64,000 nucleotides of DNA from assembly GCF_000816245.1 (NCBI RefSeq), contig NZ_CP007769.1:776464-840463 (forward strand), in the 5' to 3' direction. Below are positions 1 to 8,947 of the stretch, one piece after another; position 1 is the first letter of the stretch; every line of letters begins with the position of its first letter. The position numbers and the translations under genes were made by a program. The notes under the pieces are model-generated. The model made no database searches. It worked only from the letters and a program-made list of their open reading frames with translations, and was not told the origin of the DNA. The stretch is from Campylobacter sp. RM16704 (GTDB lineage: Bacteria; Campylobacterota; Campylobacteria; Campylobacterales; Campylobacteraceae).

Positions 1-855
1 AGCCAAAAAAAGCATATTTTTTTTACTAAAAAGTTTTACATGCTTACAAAGCTTAGCATTGACTTTTTCAAAAATAGGGCTAAAATCACATTCAATTAAA
101 GCTTGTTTGATAAAATCAGCCTCACCTATGCTAGCTCCACCACTACTTATAAGCATATCAAATTGTTTATTTTCTAAAAGCTTTTTATATGCATTTAAAT
201 CATCTTTTATAAGCCCTAAATACTCAACATCAGCATAATCTTGCAAAATAGCATAAATTCCAAATGCATTTGCATTATATACGCTATATTCATCAGCATT
301 TTCCCAAGGTTCTACAAGCTCATCTCCACTTGAAAAAATCCCAATATGCATTTTTTTAACCACTTTTAGCTCATAAATTCCTTGAGAAGCAAGCATAGCT
401 ATCATGCCTGAAGTGATTTTTTGCCCCTTTTTAAACAAAAGCTCTCCAGACTTTGCTTCCTCGCCTTTAAAACGGATAGCATTGTTTTCTTTAGCATTTT
501 TCGCATTGAGCTTTTCATCTTCAAGTAAAGCTTCTTCAAACATTAAAATAGTATTTGCATTTTGTGGAATTTTAGCTCCTGTCATAATTTTATAGCATTC
601 ATTTTTAGCTAAAACATAATTATTTTTATCTCCTGCTAAAATACTTCCTTTTATCTTTAGTAATTCATTTTTGTCCGCATAATTTAGCGCATAACCATCT
701 AGGGCAGAATTATCAAAAGCAGGTAAGTTTTTTTCAACAAAAACATCTTCATATAAAATACACCCCAAAGCTTGTGTTAAATTTACTCTTTGAAACTCAT
801 TTTTTGCTTTGATTTGCTCTTTTAAAAACTCTAAAGTTGCAAAAATATCTCTCAT
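1..855 (-). CDS. moeA: Molybdopterin molybdenumtransferase MoeA, 3' end outside the window
   Basis: MoeA inserts molybdenum into adenylylated molybdopterin, the last step of molybdenum cofactor synthesis in the cytoplasm. The frame runs 285 codons from an ATG at 855 to the window edge with no stop, so roughly the last 100 residues of a typical ~390-residue protein are missing here. Visible motifs are [12 protein letters not shown] (residues 45-56), MTGAKIP (91-97) and SSGDELV (about 173-179), which opens the molybdopterin-binding subdomain. The ATG overlaps the murA stop (ATGA), so it should be translated behind murA. Campylobacters often carry two moeA copies; which copy this is cannot be told. 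Confidence 0.9.
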   Translation of the reverse strand, partial: MRDIFATLEFLKEQIKAKNEFQRVNLTQALGCILYEDVFVEKNLPAFDNSALDGYALNYADKNELLKIKGSILAGDKNNYVLAKNECYKIMTGAKIPQNANTILMFEEALLEDEKLNAKNAKENNAIRFKGEEAKSGELLFKKGQKITSGMIAMLASQGIYELKVVKKMHIGIFSSGDELVEPWENADEYSVYNANAFGIYAILQDYADVEYLGLIKDDLNAYKKLLENKQFDMLISSGGASIGEADFIKQALIECDFSPIFEKVNAKLCKHVKLFSKKNMLFLA

Positions 856-2108
856 TCTTCAAGCCTTCTTATACTTGCACCTAATTTTTTAAATTTTTCT
901 TCTAAATTTTCATAGCCCCTATCAAGATGATAAATTCTATGAATTTTACTTGTTCCTTTAGCTGCTAAAGCTGCTAAAATTAAAGCCGAAGATGCACGCA
1001 AGTCAGTAGCCATAACATCAGCCCCTAAAAGCTCTTTGGAACCATTTATAGTAGCAATATGCCCATTTAATCTTATATCAGCTCCCATTCTTAAAAGTTC
1101 ACTCACATGCATAAAACGATTTTCAAACAATCTTTCATCAATAATACTTGTACCACTCGCTTTTAAAGCCAAAGCCATAAATTGTGCTTGCATATCCGTT
1201 GGAAAACCTGGATATTCACTAGTTAAAATTTCAACCGGCTTAATTTCTTTAGCAGGGTTGATGCTAACACTATTTTCATTTACATCAAAACTAAATCCCA
1301 TTTGTTCTAGCTTTGCTAAAACTGCACTAAGATGGTTTGCATTAACTTTTTTAAGAGTAATTTTTGAGTTAGTGATGGCTCCTGCACACAAGTAAGTTCC
1401 TGCTTCAATGCGATCAGGTATAATCTCAAAAGGTTTAAATTCTAAAAGTTCTCCACTTGTGCCATAAATTTCAAGTTCAGAAGATCCTATGCCTTGTATA
1501 TCAAGTCCAGCCTGAGCTAAAACCTCACAAAGTTGCACCACTTCAGGCTCTTTAGCAACATTTAAAAGTCTAGTTTTACCATAAGCTAAGGCTGCAGCCA
1601 TGATGATATTTTCACTACCAGTAACGGTGATTTTATCAAACATCACATCAGCACCTTTGAGTTTTCCACTAGCTACTACATAACCTTGTTTAATTTCAAT
1701 ATTAGCTCCCATTTTTTCTAAAGCTAAAAGGTGTAAATCAATAGGGCGTTGTCCTATAGCACAACCTCCAGGTAAAGAAACTTCACAATTTCCAAATCTG
1801 GCTAGTAAGGGTCCTAGAGTAAGTATAGAAGCACGCATTTTACGCACTATGTCATATTTTGCTATAGTTTTATTTAGATTATTTGTATTTATCTTTGCGA
1901 AATTGTTTTTAAAGGTATAATTTGCTCCTAAATTTTCAAGCAAAGAAAGTAGGGTACAAATATCTGCAACATTTGGTAAATTTGAAATTTGCACTTCATT
2001 TTTAGCTAAAATACTTGAAGCTATCAAAGGAAGTGCAGCGTTTTTAGCACCGCTTATTATTACTTCTCCATTTAATTTTTCAACACTATCAATCTCCAAA
2101 TAAGTCAT
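852..2108 (-). CDS. murA: UDP-N-acetylglucosamine 1-carboxyvinyltransferase MurA
   Basis: MurA transfers enolpyruvate from PEP to UDP-GlcNAc, the first committed cytoplasmic step of peptidoglycan synthesis. The 418-residue length is normal for the family. Lys22-Asn23 in [10 protein letters not shown] match the substrate-binding Lys-Asn of E. coli MurA. Cys116 in [15 protein letters not shown] is the catalytic, fosfomycin-reactive cysteine, so the enzyme is predicted to be fosfomycin-sensitive at the active site. It is followed by moeA with a 4-nt overlap and is divergent from the transporter at 2176; the 67-bp gap between them must hold both promoters. Confidence 0.96.
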   Translation of the reverse strand: MTYLEIDSVEKLNGEVIISGAKNAALPLIASSILAKNEVQISNLPNVADICTLLSLLENLGANYTFKNNFAKINTNNLNKTIAKYDIVRKMRASILTLGPLLARFGNCEVSLPGGCAIGQRPIDLHLLALEKMGANIEIKQGYVVASGKLKGADVMFDKITVTGSENIIMAAALAYGKTRLLNVAKEPEVVQLCEVLAQAGLDIQGIGSSELEIYGTSGELLEFKPFEIIPDRIEAGTYLCAGAITNSKITLKKVNANHLSAVLAKLEQMGFSFDVNENSVSINPAKEIKPVEILTSEYPGFPTDMQAQFMALALKASGTSIIDERLFENRFMHVSELLRMGADIRLNGHIATINGSKELLGADVMATDLRASSALILAALAAKGTSKIHRIYHLDRGYENLEEKFKKLGASIRRLEE

Positions 2109-2175
2109 TAACTTTCCTTAAAATACATACATTTTTTAATGATATAATAATATTTTACTACAAATATTATATAAA

Positions 2176-3057
2176 TTGATAAGATTAAAGGTATTTTTTG
2201 GAGTTTTTCTAGTTATACTTGGCGGGATACTTTGGGCTGTAAGTGGGGTTTTAGCTGAGTATTTGTTTAAAAATCATTATTCTGCTGAATGGGTGAGTTT
2301 TTATCGCTTAATTTTTACTGGTATTATTTTAATAATTTTAGGTGCAAAAAATTTTAAATTAAAATTATTAAAGCAAAAACAAGAATTTGGTTCTCTTTTA
2401 ATTTTTTCAATTTTTGGTTTATTAATAACTCAATATGGTTATTTTAAGGCTATTTATTATACTGATGCGGGAACTGCTACGATGATTCAATACAATGCAC
2501 CCCTAATCATAATGCTTTTTATGTGTTTTAAAAATAAAATTTTTCCTAAAAAAATAGAACTAATTGCTTTGTTTTTAATACTTTTTGCCTTATTTTTACT
2601 TATAACAAATGGGGATATTTATGCATTAAAGCTTGATATAAGAGGTGTTATTTGGGCGTTTTTTGGAGCTATTGGAGTAGCGTTTTATTCTTTGAGTGCT
2701 AGACTTATCATAGCAAAATATAGCTTATTTTTAATCATGGGTTTAGCTAGTTTATTTGCTTCTATTTTGCTTTTTACACTATTACAAGGGAATATCCCAA
2801 AACATAATTTTTCTTTAAATTCATTTTTAGCTATGAGTGGAATTATACTCATAGGCACAATAGGAGCTTTTTGTTTATACTTAAAGGGGATTGAATTAAT
2901 AGGAGCTTTTAAGGCTAGTATGATAGCTTGTATCGAACCTGTGGCTGCTGCTTCGATGAATTTTTTATTTTTAGGAACTATTTATAGTTTAATTGATCTT
3001 CTTGCTTTTAGCTTAATTATTCTTAGTGTCTTTTTGAATGCTAAACATACTAAATAA
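2176..3057 (+). CDS. EamA (DMT superfamily) membrane transporter
   Basis: A 293-residue, highly hydrophobic protein with about ten predicted membrane spans in two repeated halves, typical of the EamA/drug-metabolite transporter family. Near the N-terminus it has GGILWAVSGVLAEYLF and then a YRLIFTG stretch, as EamA repeats do. The substrate is unknown; family members move amino acids, metabolites or drugs. The start is TTG at 2176: an in-frame stop lies at 2140-2142 and no ATG precedes the first helix, but the upstream Shine-Dalgarno is poor. It is divergent from murA and converges on the small gene ending at 3063. Confidence 0.8.
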   Translation: MIRLKVFFGVFLVILGGILWAVSGVLAEYLFKNHYSAEWVSFYRLIFTGIILIILGAKNFKLKLLKQKQEFGSLLIFSIFGLLITQYGYFKAIYYTDAGTATMIQYNAPLIIMLFMCFKNKIFPKKIELIALFLILFALFLLITNGDIYALKLDIRGVIWAFFGAIGVAFYSLSARLIIAKYSLFLIMGLASLFASILLFTLLQGNIPKHNFSLNSFLAMSGIILIGTIGAFCLYLKGIELIGAFKASMIACIEPVAAASMNFLFLGTIYSLIDLLAFSLIILSVFLNAKHTK

Positions 3058-3062
3058 CTAAA

Positions 3063-3431
3063 TTATTTAACAGCTTGCATAGCTTGAGATAACATTTGCA
3101 TAATTCTTGCATAAATACTTTGCATTTGTGTATTTAAACTTTGAATTTGAGAATTGATCATTTGTGCTTTTTGTGGATCTTGACTTGATTGTAATTTTGC
3201 ATTCAATTCTGCAATTTTAGCCTGTATTTTAGAAAGCTCTTTGTAAAGTTTGCTTAACTCATCTTCAGATTTTTCTCCATTTTGACTTTCTTTAACGCTT
3301 TTTCCAAGCTCTTTTATACCTTGAGTAAATTTAAACTCTATAAAATTTTTATTTTCTTTATTTTCTTTTTCTTCTTTTTGAGTATTTGAAACATAAGGAT
3401 TAATTTTACCAGTATAGTCATTTATTTGCAT
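3063..3431 (-). CDS. Conserved coiled-coil hypothetical protein between murA and xerH
   Basis: A 122-residue soluble protein with no signal peptide. The N-terminal half is charged and Lys/Glu/Asn-rich. The C-terminal half, from about residue 65, is a predicted coiled coil with SKLYKELSKIQAKIAELNAKL and then a Gln/Met-rich stretch. I chose ATG at 3431 rather than 3455 because AAAGGA sits 6-7 nt before it. Genes of this kind occupy the same place downstream of murA in other campylobacters as I remember. Function is unknown; a FlxA-like or structural role is possible from the coiled coil but not shown. Confidence 0.65.
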   Translation of the reverse strand: MQINDYTGKINPYVSNTQKEEKENKENKNFIEFKFTQGIKELGKSVKESQNGEKSEDELSKLYKELSKIQAKIAELNAKLQSSQDPQKAQMINSQIQSLNTQMQSIYARIMQMLSQAMQAVK

Positions 3432-3476
3432 AATATATCCTTTCTTTAAGAACATATCGGATTTTTGAAAAAATAC

Positions 3477-4544
3477 TTAAGTTCCATCATAAAGTTTTTT
3501 AGCTACTTCTGCGGCTAATTTTAACTTTTCATTATCAAAATGAGTATAAATTCTTGAAGTGTTTAAACTTGCATGTCCTAGTGCTTCTTGAACCAAAACC
3601 AAATCTTTTTGTTTTTTATAGAGTAGGGTAGCAAAAGTATGTCTTAACATATGAGCACCATTTTTTTGCTTACGAATTCCGGCTTTAAATAAGATTTGCT
3701 CTACTATACGAGAAACATAAGCTTGAGTTAGAGTTTTTCCGTTGCGATTAACAAATAAAAGTCCATCATGAGAAAGATAATTTACTCTAACATCTTTTAA
3801 AAGATGCTCTATAAGCTCTTTTTTAATCATCACAACTCGATATTTATTACCTTTGCCTCTAATGCGTATGATATAAAGATCATTTTCTTCACTAATATCT
3901 TTTAATTTTATATTAATAGCTTCACTAACTCTAATTCCTGTAAAAATGATGATTTTAATAATTAAACGATTGCGTATAGTATTATTTTTAAAATCAGTAT
4001 TATCAATAGCATTTAAAAATTTACCTACTTCATCTTCACTCATATATTCAGGTAGTTTAATTCCCTTAGAACCACTAATTCCAGCCCAATTTTTAAGATT
4101 TATATCAAAAACATGAGCTCTATCATCTTCTTCATTTTGTTTATCTAAAAATGCAAAAAAATTAATCACGGCTATGCGATAATTTTTCTTACTTGCATCA
4201 GATAATGAAGCACTAATGCTTGCTAAAATTTCTACTAAAAGCTCTTCATCGATTTGTTTTAGTGAATGAAGTTTATAAAACATTAAATACTCATAAAGCT
4301 TTTTCAAAGGATTAAAATATGTATTTACACCGCTAAGTCCTGCATTTCTTGCTTTTTTTACAAAAGCATCGAGCTCTTGTATATTTTTAACACCTTTACT
4401 TAAGGCTAAATTTACTACAGCCAAAGCTTGAGGATCTTTTAATTCCTTATTTGATAAAGAATTAAGCTTAAATTTCACATATCTACAAAGCCAAAATAAA
4501 AATGACTTTTCAAAATTTTCTTCACAATCTAGAGGATATTTCAT
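3477..4544 (-). CDS. xerH: Single tyrosine recombinase XerH (chromosome dimer resolution)
   Basis: A 355-residue tyrosine recombinase. The catalytic set is visible: Arg in TGIRVSEAINIKL (about 205), Lys in RIRGKGNKYR (about 235), HMLRHTFATL (His-x-x-Arg, about 298-302), LGHASLNTSRIYTHF with the last His and nucleophile Tyr333. Epsilonproteobacteria use one recombinase, XerH, at an atypical difH site instead of XerC/XerD at dif. The extended N-terminus and murA neighbourhood fit XerH better than an integrase. Its ATG overlaps the end of the racemase gene by 4 nt, so the two are translationally coupled. Confidence 0.88.
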   Translation of the reverse strand: MKYPLDCEENFEKSFLFWLCRYVKFKLNSLSNKELKDPQALAVVNLALSKGVKNIQELDAFVKKARNAGLSGVNTYFNPLKKLYEYLMFYKLHSLKQIDEELLVEILASISASLSDASKKNYRIAVINFFAFLDKQNEEDDRAHVFDINLKNWAGISGSKGIKLPEYMSEDEVGKFLNAIDNTDFKNNTIRNRLIIKIIIFTGIRVSEAINIKLKDISEENDLYIIRIRGKGNKYRVVMIKKELIEHLLKDVRVNYLSHDGLLFVNRNGKTLTQAYVSRIVEQILFKAGIRKQKNGAHMLRHTFATLLYKKQKDLVLVQEALGHASLNTSRIYTHFDNEKLKLAAEVAKKLYDGT

Positions 4545-5227
4545 CGCTTATTCTCCAAAGCTTTTAAAACAGCCATTTTTGCATGAATATAAGCACTATC
4601 AAATAGCTTTTTAGAATTTTCTTTAATAATCAAACCAAGTTCAGTACAACCCAAAATAACTCCTTGAACTTGTGGAAATTGAACAATCAAATCATCAAAA
4701 TATCTTTTTGACTCTTCATTTATAATACCTTTACAAAGCTCATTAAAAATAATATCATTAACTATTACTATATCATCTTTTTTAGGGATAAAAACCTCAA
4801 TCTTTGAAGCAATTAAAAGCTGTTTATAAAAATCTTCAGTCATAGTGTATTTTGTCCCTAATAATAATACCTTATTGATATTTTGGTTTTGAAGCTCTAA
4901 AAGCATAGCTTTAGCTATGTGCAAAATAGGAATTTGAATGTTTTTTTGTATATTTTCATAACATTTATGCATAGTATTAGTACAAATTAATATAAAATCA
5001 ACTCCACATTTTTGCAAAAGTAGGGCATGTTGAGTTAAAATTTCACTTGCTTTTTGCCAATCATTCTTGCGTTGACATTCTTCTATCTCTTCAAAATCAA
5101 CACTAGTTAAAACTATCTTAGCGCTATGTAATTTTCCTAGTTTTTCATTTGTTAATTTATTGATTATTTCATAATAACTAAGCGTGCTTTCATAACTCAT
5201 TCCACCTATTAAACCTATGGTTTTCAA
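4541..5227 (-). CDS. Aspartate/glutamate racemase family protein
   Basis: A 228-residue member of the cofactor-independent Asp/Glu racemase family, which inverts amino acids with two cysteines. Visible: N-terminal IGLIGGMSYESTLSYY, first cysteine in LICTNTMHKCYE (about residue 82) and second in GCTELGLII (about residue 194), so both catalytic cysteines are present. The GGMSYEST start resembles the aspartate-racemase/YgeA branch rather than MurI glutamate racemase. It is the first gene of a pair with xerH, overlapping by 4 nt. Substrate is not determined by sequence. Confidence 0.85.
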   Translation of the reverse strand: MKTIGLIGGMSYESTLSYYEIINKLTNEKLGKLHSAKIVLTSVDFEEIEECQRKNDWQKASEILTQHALLLQKCGVDFILICTNTMHKCYENIQKNIQIPILHIAKAMLLELQNQNINKVLLLGTKYTMTEDFYKQLLIASKIEVFIPKKDDIVIVNDIIFNELCKGIINEESKRYFDDLIVQFPQVQGVILGCTELGLIIKENSKKLFDSAYIHAKMAVLKALENKR

Positions 5228-5290
5228 ACTTTTTTCCTTTTAAATTTAATATAAAAATTATAAAAAAATCTTACTTAAAAAATATCAAGA

Positions 5291-5296
5291 TATAAT
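5291..5296 (+). promoter_or_regulatory. Consensus -10 box upstream of the 66-residue gene
   Basis: TATAAT sits 26-31 nt before the ATG at 5322 in an otherwise A/T-rich divergent region. Campylobacter sigma70 promoters often lack a -35, so the -10 alone is the usual evidence. It would drive the small gene at 5322. Confidence 0.4.
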
Positions 5297-5321
5297 TATA
5301 AAAACAAAATAGGGCAGGATA

Positions 5322-5522
5322 ATGTTTTTTATGAAGAAGAAAAAAATACCAATTGCTCCAAAAAAAGATAATAACTACAAACAAGATATTGGCTTTGAAA
5401 GTGACTTTGCTCAAGAAAAAAGACTTTATGAATTTAAAGAAAACATGAAAAAACTGTCAAAAGATGAAAATACTGCTATGATTTTAGCAAAACAACTTTC
5501 AAGATTAATCCAAAAATCTTAA
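5322..5522 (+). CDS. Small basic hypothetical protein
   Basis: A 66-residue lysine-rich soluble protein without signal peptide or membrane span; I do not recognise a family. The N-terminal third is very basic, the C-terminal part likely helical (about residues 25-64). Two starts are possible: ATG at 5322, with AGGG 7 nt upstream, or Met4 at 5331, with AGGA 11 nt upstream. A -10 box lies at 5291. It is divergent from the racemase and followed by a 445-bp gap. Codon use resembles the neighbours, so it is probably a real gene. Confidence 0.5.
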   Translation: MFFMKKKKIPIAPKKDNNYKQDIGFESDFAQEKRLYEFKENMKKLSKDENTAMILAKQLSRLIQKS

Positions 5523-5967
5523 TAAGACTTAAAAACTTTATACAGTGTTAGCACTTGTTTTTGAATACAAAATTGTTTTAAAATCTCTAGTATTATTTTT
5601 TATTTTCATTTGTAATTTTAGCTTTTTATGTCATAAAAAATATTTTAAATAAAACTTATTAATTATGTAAAATTATATGATAAATAGTAAAATATTTAAA
5701 TTATATATATTTTATATTGAAAACTATAATTTTCAAACTTTTATATTTTACTATACTATCATATATAAATATACTAATAAAATATCTATTTTTAGGTATT
5801 TGTGTGATTTTATTTTTTGAATTATAATAATTTATCCACAAAAAAATTAGCATAATTTTTTGAAAAATAATAAAACTAATTATGCATATAGCATGAAACA
5901 TAAATAAGAAATTTTAATTATTTTTACTAGAATATATTTTTAATTTTTACTTAATTGTTTTTTAAAG
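5523..5967. other. 445-bp gene-poor AT-rich gap
   Basis: Extremely AT-rich, with several T and A runs. The only open frame (5701-5901, minus, 66 codons) has no Shine-Dalgarno and a composition expected by chance, so I do not call it. A weak AGTG/CACT hairpin followed by T5 near 5544-5560 could terminate the upstream gene. No tRNA-like fold or clear inverted repeat was seen. Because xerH is close by, this gap is a reasonable place to look for difH, but I could not recognise the site. Confidence 0.4.
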
Positions 5968-6456
5968 TTAAAAATCTTGACTTTTAGGGTAATCAAAAAA
6001 AACAACTTCTCCAGTATGTTCTTTTATGTCTTCAAAATTGTTTATATTAAATTTAATACATAATATGGCTGAAGTTGGGAAATTTTCTAAATCTATATGT
6101 GTTAAATATTCGCATAATTGTAATAATAATGGATTATGCATTACAAGCACCACCCTATTTTGTTTTATCTTTTTTATATAATTTAAAACTTCATCAAAAT
6201 TTCCATCATAGAAGCTTTTTTCTATTAAAATATCTTTTTCTTTTAAAGCAAAACTTTTGCATATTTTTTGTGCTGTTTTTATACAACGCTTAGCAGGACT
6301 TGAAATAATACTTTGGGCTTTAAATTTTAAGTCTTTAATCCTAAAAATCATAGTTTTAATATCATCTTTGCCACTAGAGCTAAGATCTCTTTGAAGATCT
6401 TGAATTTGTATATTTTTTTGTGCCCTAGCATGTCTTATAAAATAAATATATTTCAT
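5968..6456 (-). CDS. SixA-like phosphohistidine phosphatase
   Basis: A 162-residue histidine phosphatase superfamily protein. The catalytic RHG-type motif is IRHARAQKN (about residues 7-15), a second Arg lies in SSPAKRCIKTAQKI (about 53-66), and the second catalytic His is in VVLVMHNPLL (about 102-111). Short single-domain length fits the SixA branch, which removes phosphate from phosphohistidine, rather than cofactor-dependent phosphoglycerate mutase. It overlaps the rhomboid gene by 4 nt and is translated behind it. The physiological partner in Campylobacter is not known. Confidence 0.8.
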   Translation of the reverse strand: MKYIYFIRHARAQKNIQIQDLQRDLSSSGKDDIKTMIFRIKDLKFKAQSIISSPAKRCIKTAQKICKSFALKEKDILIEKSFYDGNFDEVLNYIKKIKQNRVVLVMHNPLLLQLCEYLTHIDLENFPTSAILCIKFNINNFEDIKEHTGEVVFFDYPKSQDF

Positions 6457-6986
6457 TTTATAATTCCGAATTTAGCTAAAATATAACCACATATAAATCC
6501 AAAAATATGTGCATACCAAGCTACATTTATACCCATAAAAATAGGTACAAAGCTCATCAATAATATAGCTATAATAAGCCCTTTAGTAGCACTTTTATCT
6601 AAATATGCATAAAACCCCATTAAAACACATATTGCACCACTAGCCCCTACTACATTTACAAAACCACCATCAAAGCTTAAATATATATAAAAAACACTAA
6701 GTAAAGAACAAAGAATTCCACCTGCTAAATAAAGCAGAGCAAATTTAAAACTTTTTAAATACTTTTCTAGTATAGAACCAAATTGAAAAAGCACTATCAT
6801 ATTTAAAATTAAATGTGTCCAATTTCCATGCATAAAAATTGAACTTAAAATTTGCCAATAATATCCTTGAAGGAAGAATAAATTTAAACCTAAAATTATA
6901 TCTAAACTTAAAGAGTCAAAATAAAAATAATTAACATAGATAAATATAATAATATTTAAAGCTATAAAAAAAGAAGTTATCATCAC
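6453..6986 (-). CDS. Rhomboid-family intramembrane serine protease
   Basis: A 177-residue protein with about six membrane spans. The HGNWTHLILNMIVLF stretch (about residues 50-64) carries the conserved WTH..xN motif, GASGAICVLMG (about 113-123) contains the catalytic Ser in GxSGA, and AWYAHIFGFICGYIL (about 154-168) carries the catalytic His in AHxxGxxxG. All active-site elements of a minimal six-helix rhomboid are therefore present. It cleaves substrates within the membrane; targets are unknown. It is the first gene of a pair with the SixA-like phosphatase. Confidence 0.9.
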   Translation of the reverse strand: MMITSFFIALNIIIFIYVNYFYFDSLSLDIILGLNLFFLQGYYWQILSSIFMHGNWTHLILNMIVLFQFGSILEKYLKSFKFALLYLAGGILCSLLSVFYIYLSFDGGFVNVVGASGAICVLMGFYAYLDKSATKGLIIAILLMSFVPIFMGINVAWYAHIFGFICGYILAKFGIIK

Positions 6987-7096
6987 TCTCTACTTTATAT
7001 TTTAATAGTAAAAGTTTATTAAACAAACTAGTTTTACATATAAAATTCACATTTATGAGATACAATATCGACAAAAATTATAATAAGGTTTAAAAA

Positions 7097-7507
7097 ATGA
7101 AAAAATTAATTTTGGTTTTTTTACTATGTTTAAGCATTCTTAATGCCGGTATTGTTATAGCTCCTGATTCTTTGCCAGTAGAAGTTAAAAATTTTATAAA
7201 GGAACATTTTAAAGCAGATATTGGCTTAGTTGAGCAAGATGGTTATTCTTATGAAATATACCTAAGTGATGGAAGTGAACTTGAATTTTCACTTTCAGGA
7301 GAGTTTAAAGAAGCTGAGAATTTTAAAGCTTTAAATTTTTCTATATTACCTTTAGCTATACAAAATACCATAAAAAGTACTTACCCAAATGCTTCCATAG
7401 TTGAAATAGAAAGAAAAATTTCATACTATAAAATAAAACTTAATAATCAAATAAAACTTTATATTGATAATAACGGAACAATATTAAGGCAAAAATACGA
7501 TGATTGA
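7097..7507 (+). CDS. Periplasmic PepSY-like (DUF2874-type) protein, paralog of 19314
   Basis: A 136-residue protein with an N-terminal signal peptide (KKLILVFLLCLSILNA, cleavage near residue 17). Two imperfect beta-rich repeats follow, each with a DG..EIYLSDGSELEFS or YPNAS..EIE..YKIKLNN pattern, as in PepSY-like putative-inhibitor proteins. Its closest relative in the window is the gene at 19314: both share YKIKLNN and end in GQK/RQK-x-DD. Start ATG at 7097 has AAGG 8 nt upstream. It converges on the gene ending at 7510 with a shared terminator. Role in the periplasm is unknown. Confidence 0.7.
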   Translation: MKKLILVFLLCLSILNAGIVIAPDSLPVEVKNFIKEHFKADIGLVEQDGYSYEIYLSDGSELEFSLSGEFKEAENFKALNFSILPLAIQNTIKSTYPNASIVEIERKISYYKIKLNNQIKLYIDNNGTILRQKYDD

Positions 7508-7527
7508 GCTTATTTTACTAAGCTCAA
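7504..7527. terminator. Bidirectional hairpin over two convergent stop codons
   Basis: TTGAGCTTA and TAAGCTCAA (9 bp) enclose a 6-nt loop. The hairpin contains the stop codons of both convergent genes (7505-7507 and 7510-7512), which are only 2 nt apart. U-runs are short on both sides, so termination strength is uncertain. Confidence 0.55.
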
Positions 7528-8481
7528 ATAAGAAAGTTTTGAATTTTTTTTCCAAAAAGGTTTTAATTCTTTAAAATCTATGAAAATTTCTACAACACCA
7601 GTAGAATAAGGTGCTATTTCATAAGGCTCCCATATAAAGACTAACCCATCTTTCCTAACTTCAAAAATTTCAGTCATTTTTAAATCTTTAGTATCAAATA
7701 ATTCATTTTCATTGTAAAGACTAAAAAGTTTATCTTTTATAAGTTTTTTAAAATCCTCATTTTCTAATTTTAATTCCATTTTTAAATTAATCAAAGTCAT
7801 ATTTATAATATCATATGTCTTTCTTTCATAATTCATCATTCCATGGGCACCACCTTTATATTCATAAATATTTTTTCCTAAAGATATAATCTTATCATCT
7901 TGATAAAAAACATAAGCTTGTGCTAAAAAATCATTATTAACAATTTCTTCTTTTTTCCATTTATCTTTGTTTTCTTTTGCTATTTGAATTAACGAAGCTT
8001 CGTTTAAATTTTCATTAAAATCATCAATGATTTTTTCTAAATTTTTATTTTTACTGGAGTATTTTAATAAATCTGCACTATAATCAAAATCTATAGTTTT
8101 ATTATCTTCACTAAGTTGTTTTTGATCTTTTAAAGATAATTTATATATTTTAAATCCTGAAAGTTTTTTTTCAAAAGTATATTCTTCTTTTTTATTTCCA
8201 ATTTTACATAAAGCTTCAGTTTTATTATTTTTTACATCTTTTAAAGCACATGCACCAAAATCGTTAATATCAATAAAATATTCATTTTTATTAGCACTAC
8301 CCCAAAAACTATGTTGTTTTTGTTTAGTTTGTATATAGCCATAACTTGTATTACTTTTTGCTGAACTATATAATTGAATATCAAATTCCTTTCCTTGTAA
8401 AAAACTAACATCAAAAGTATTTTTTTCATATGCGTATAAACTTACATACAAACTTAACCCAAAAGCTATTTTTTTAAACAT
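7510..8481 (-). CDS. Periplasmic RsiV/DUF3298-type protein
   Basis: A 323-residue exported protein: signal peptide [16 protein letters not shown] (residues 2-17), a divergent N-terminal region (to about 170) and a C-terminal DUF3298-like domain with YEYKGGAHGMMNYERKTYD (about 205-223), two-helix middle, and IAPYSTGVVEIFIDF near residue 295. The GGAHG and APYSTG.. signatures are typical of the domain found in RsiV and PdaC-like proteins. There is no sigma factor nearby and no cytoplasmic anti-sigma domain, so it is not an anti-sigma factor. It overlaps ybeY by 8 nt at its start. Function is unknown. Confidence 0.72.
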   Translation of the reverse strand: MFKKIAFGLSLYVSLYAYEKNTFDVSFLQGKEFDIQLYSSAKSNTSYGYIQTKQKQHSFWGSANKNEYFIDINDFGACALKDVKNNKTEALCKIGNKKEEYTFEKKLSGFKIYKLSLKDQKQLSEDNKTIDFDYSADLLKYSSKNKNLEKIIDDFNENLNEASLIQIAKENKDKWKKEEIVNNDFLAQAYVFYQDDKIISLGKNIYEYKGGAHGMMNYERKTYDIINMTLINLKMELKLENEDFKKLIKDKLFSLYNENELFDTKDLKMTEIFEVRKDGLVFIWEPYEIAPYSTGVVEIFIDFKELKPFWKKNSKLSYLSLVK

Positions 8482-8893
8482 TTTCTCCCTCTTCTACTCT
8501 TATAATTAAACTTTTTGGAAGTTTAAAAAAATCAATCCATTCTTTTTCTTTTTCTCGCATTTGTCCTTGATCTACCTCATGATCATAACCTTGCAAATGA
8601 AGCATTGCGTGAATAAAAAGCAAAGATATTTCATCTTCATTACTATGTTTAAATTGTATTGCATTTTTACTAACTTCATCTAAATTAATCACGATACAGC
8701 CAAGTAAATTTTCACAGTTTTCCAAAAGTGGAAAAGATAAAACATCTGTTGTTTTATCTATGCCTCTTTGGCTTAGATTAATTCCATGCATAGTTTTTTC
8801 ATCCACCAAAACAAGCTCTATGTTTTTATCACTCATATTTTTGGCAATTTTTTCAAGAAAAGAAATGTCAATTTCTTCTTCACAAAAAATCAT
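8474..8893 (-). CDS. ybeY: Endoribonuclease YbeY (rRNA maturation)
   Basis: A 139-residue zinc-dependent endoribonuclease involved in 16S rRNA 3' maturation and ribosome quality control. The defining H3xH5xH zinc motif is [11 protein letters not shown] (about residues 105-115), preceded by TTDVLSFPL (about 47-55), the conserved DVLSFP element. AAGGA lies upstream of ATG at 8893. It is divergent from queC and followed by the RsiV-like gene with an 8-nt overlap. Confidence 0.93.
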   Translation of the reverse strand: MIFCEEEIDISFLEKIAKNMSDKNIELVLVDEKTMHGINLSQRGIDKTTDVLSFPLLENCENLLGCIVINLDEVSKNAIQFKHSNEDEISLLFIHAMLHLQGYDHEVDQGQMREKEKEWIDFFKLPKSLIIRVEEGENV

Positions 8894-8947
8894 TATTATC
8901 CTTTTAAAATTATAATTTCAAATTATATCAAAATTAAGGAAAAGTAT

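Noticed and set aside
1036-1395. 119-codon plus-strand frame inside murA
   Set aside because: Mirror of murA codons on the other strand; no ribosome site and murA motifs are complete.
5701-5901. 66-codon minus-strand frame in the AT-rich gap
   Set aside because: No Shine-Dalgarno, Ile/Tyr/Lys-biased composition expected from random AT-rich DNA, no recognisable motif.
8786-8947. N-terminal extension of queC back to 8786
   Set aside because: It overlaps ybeY and lacks a ribosome site; the QueC family starts at 8948, which has AAGGA.
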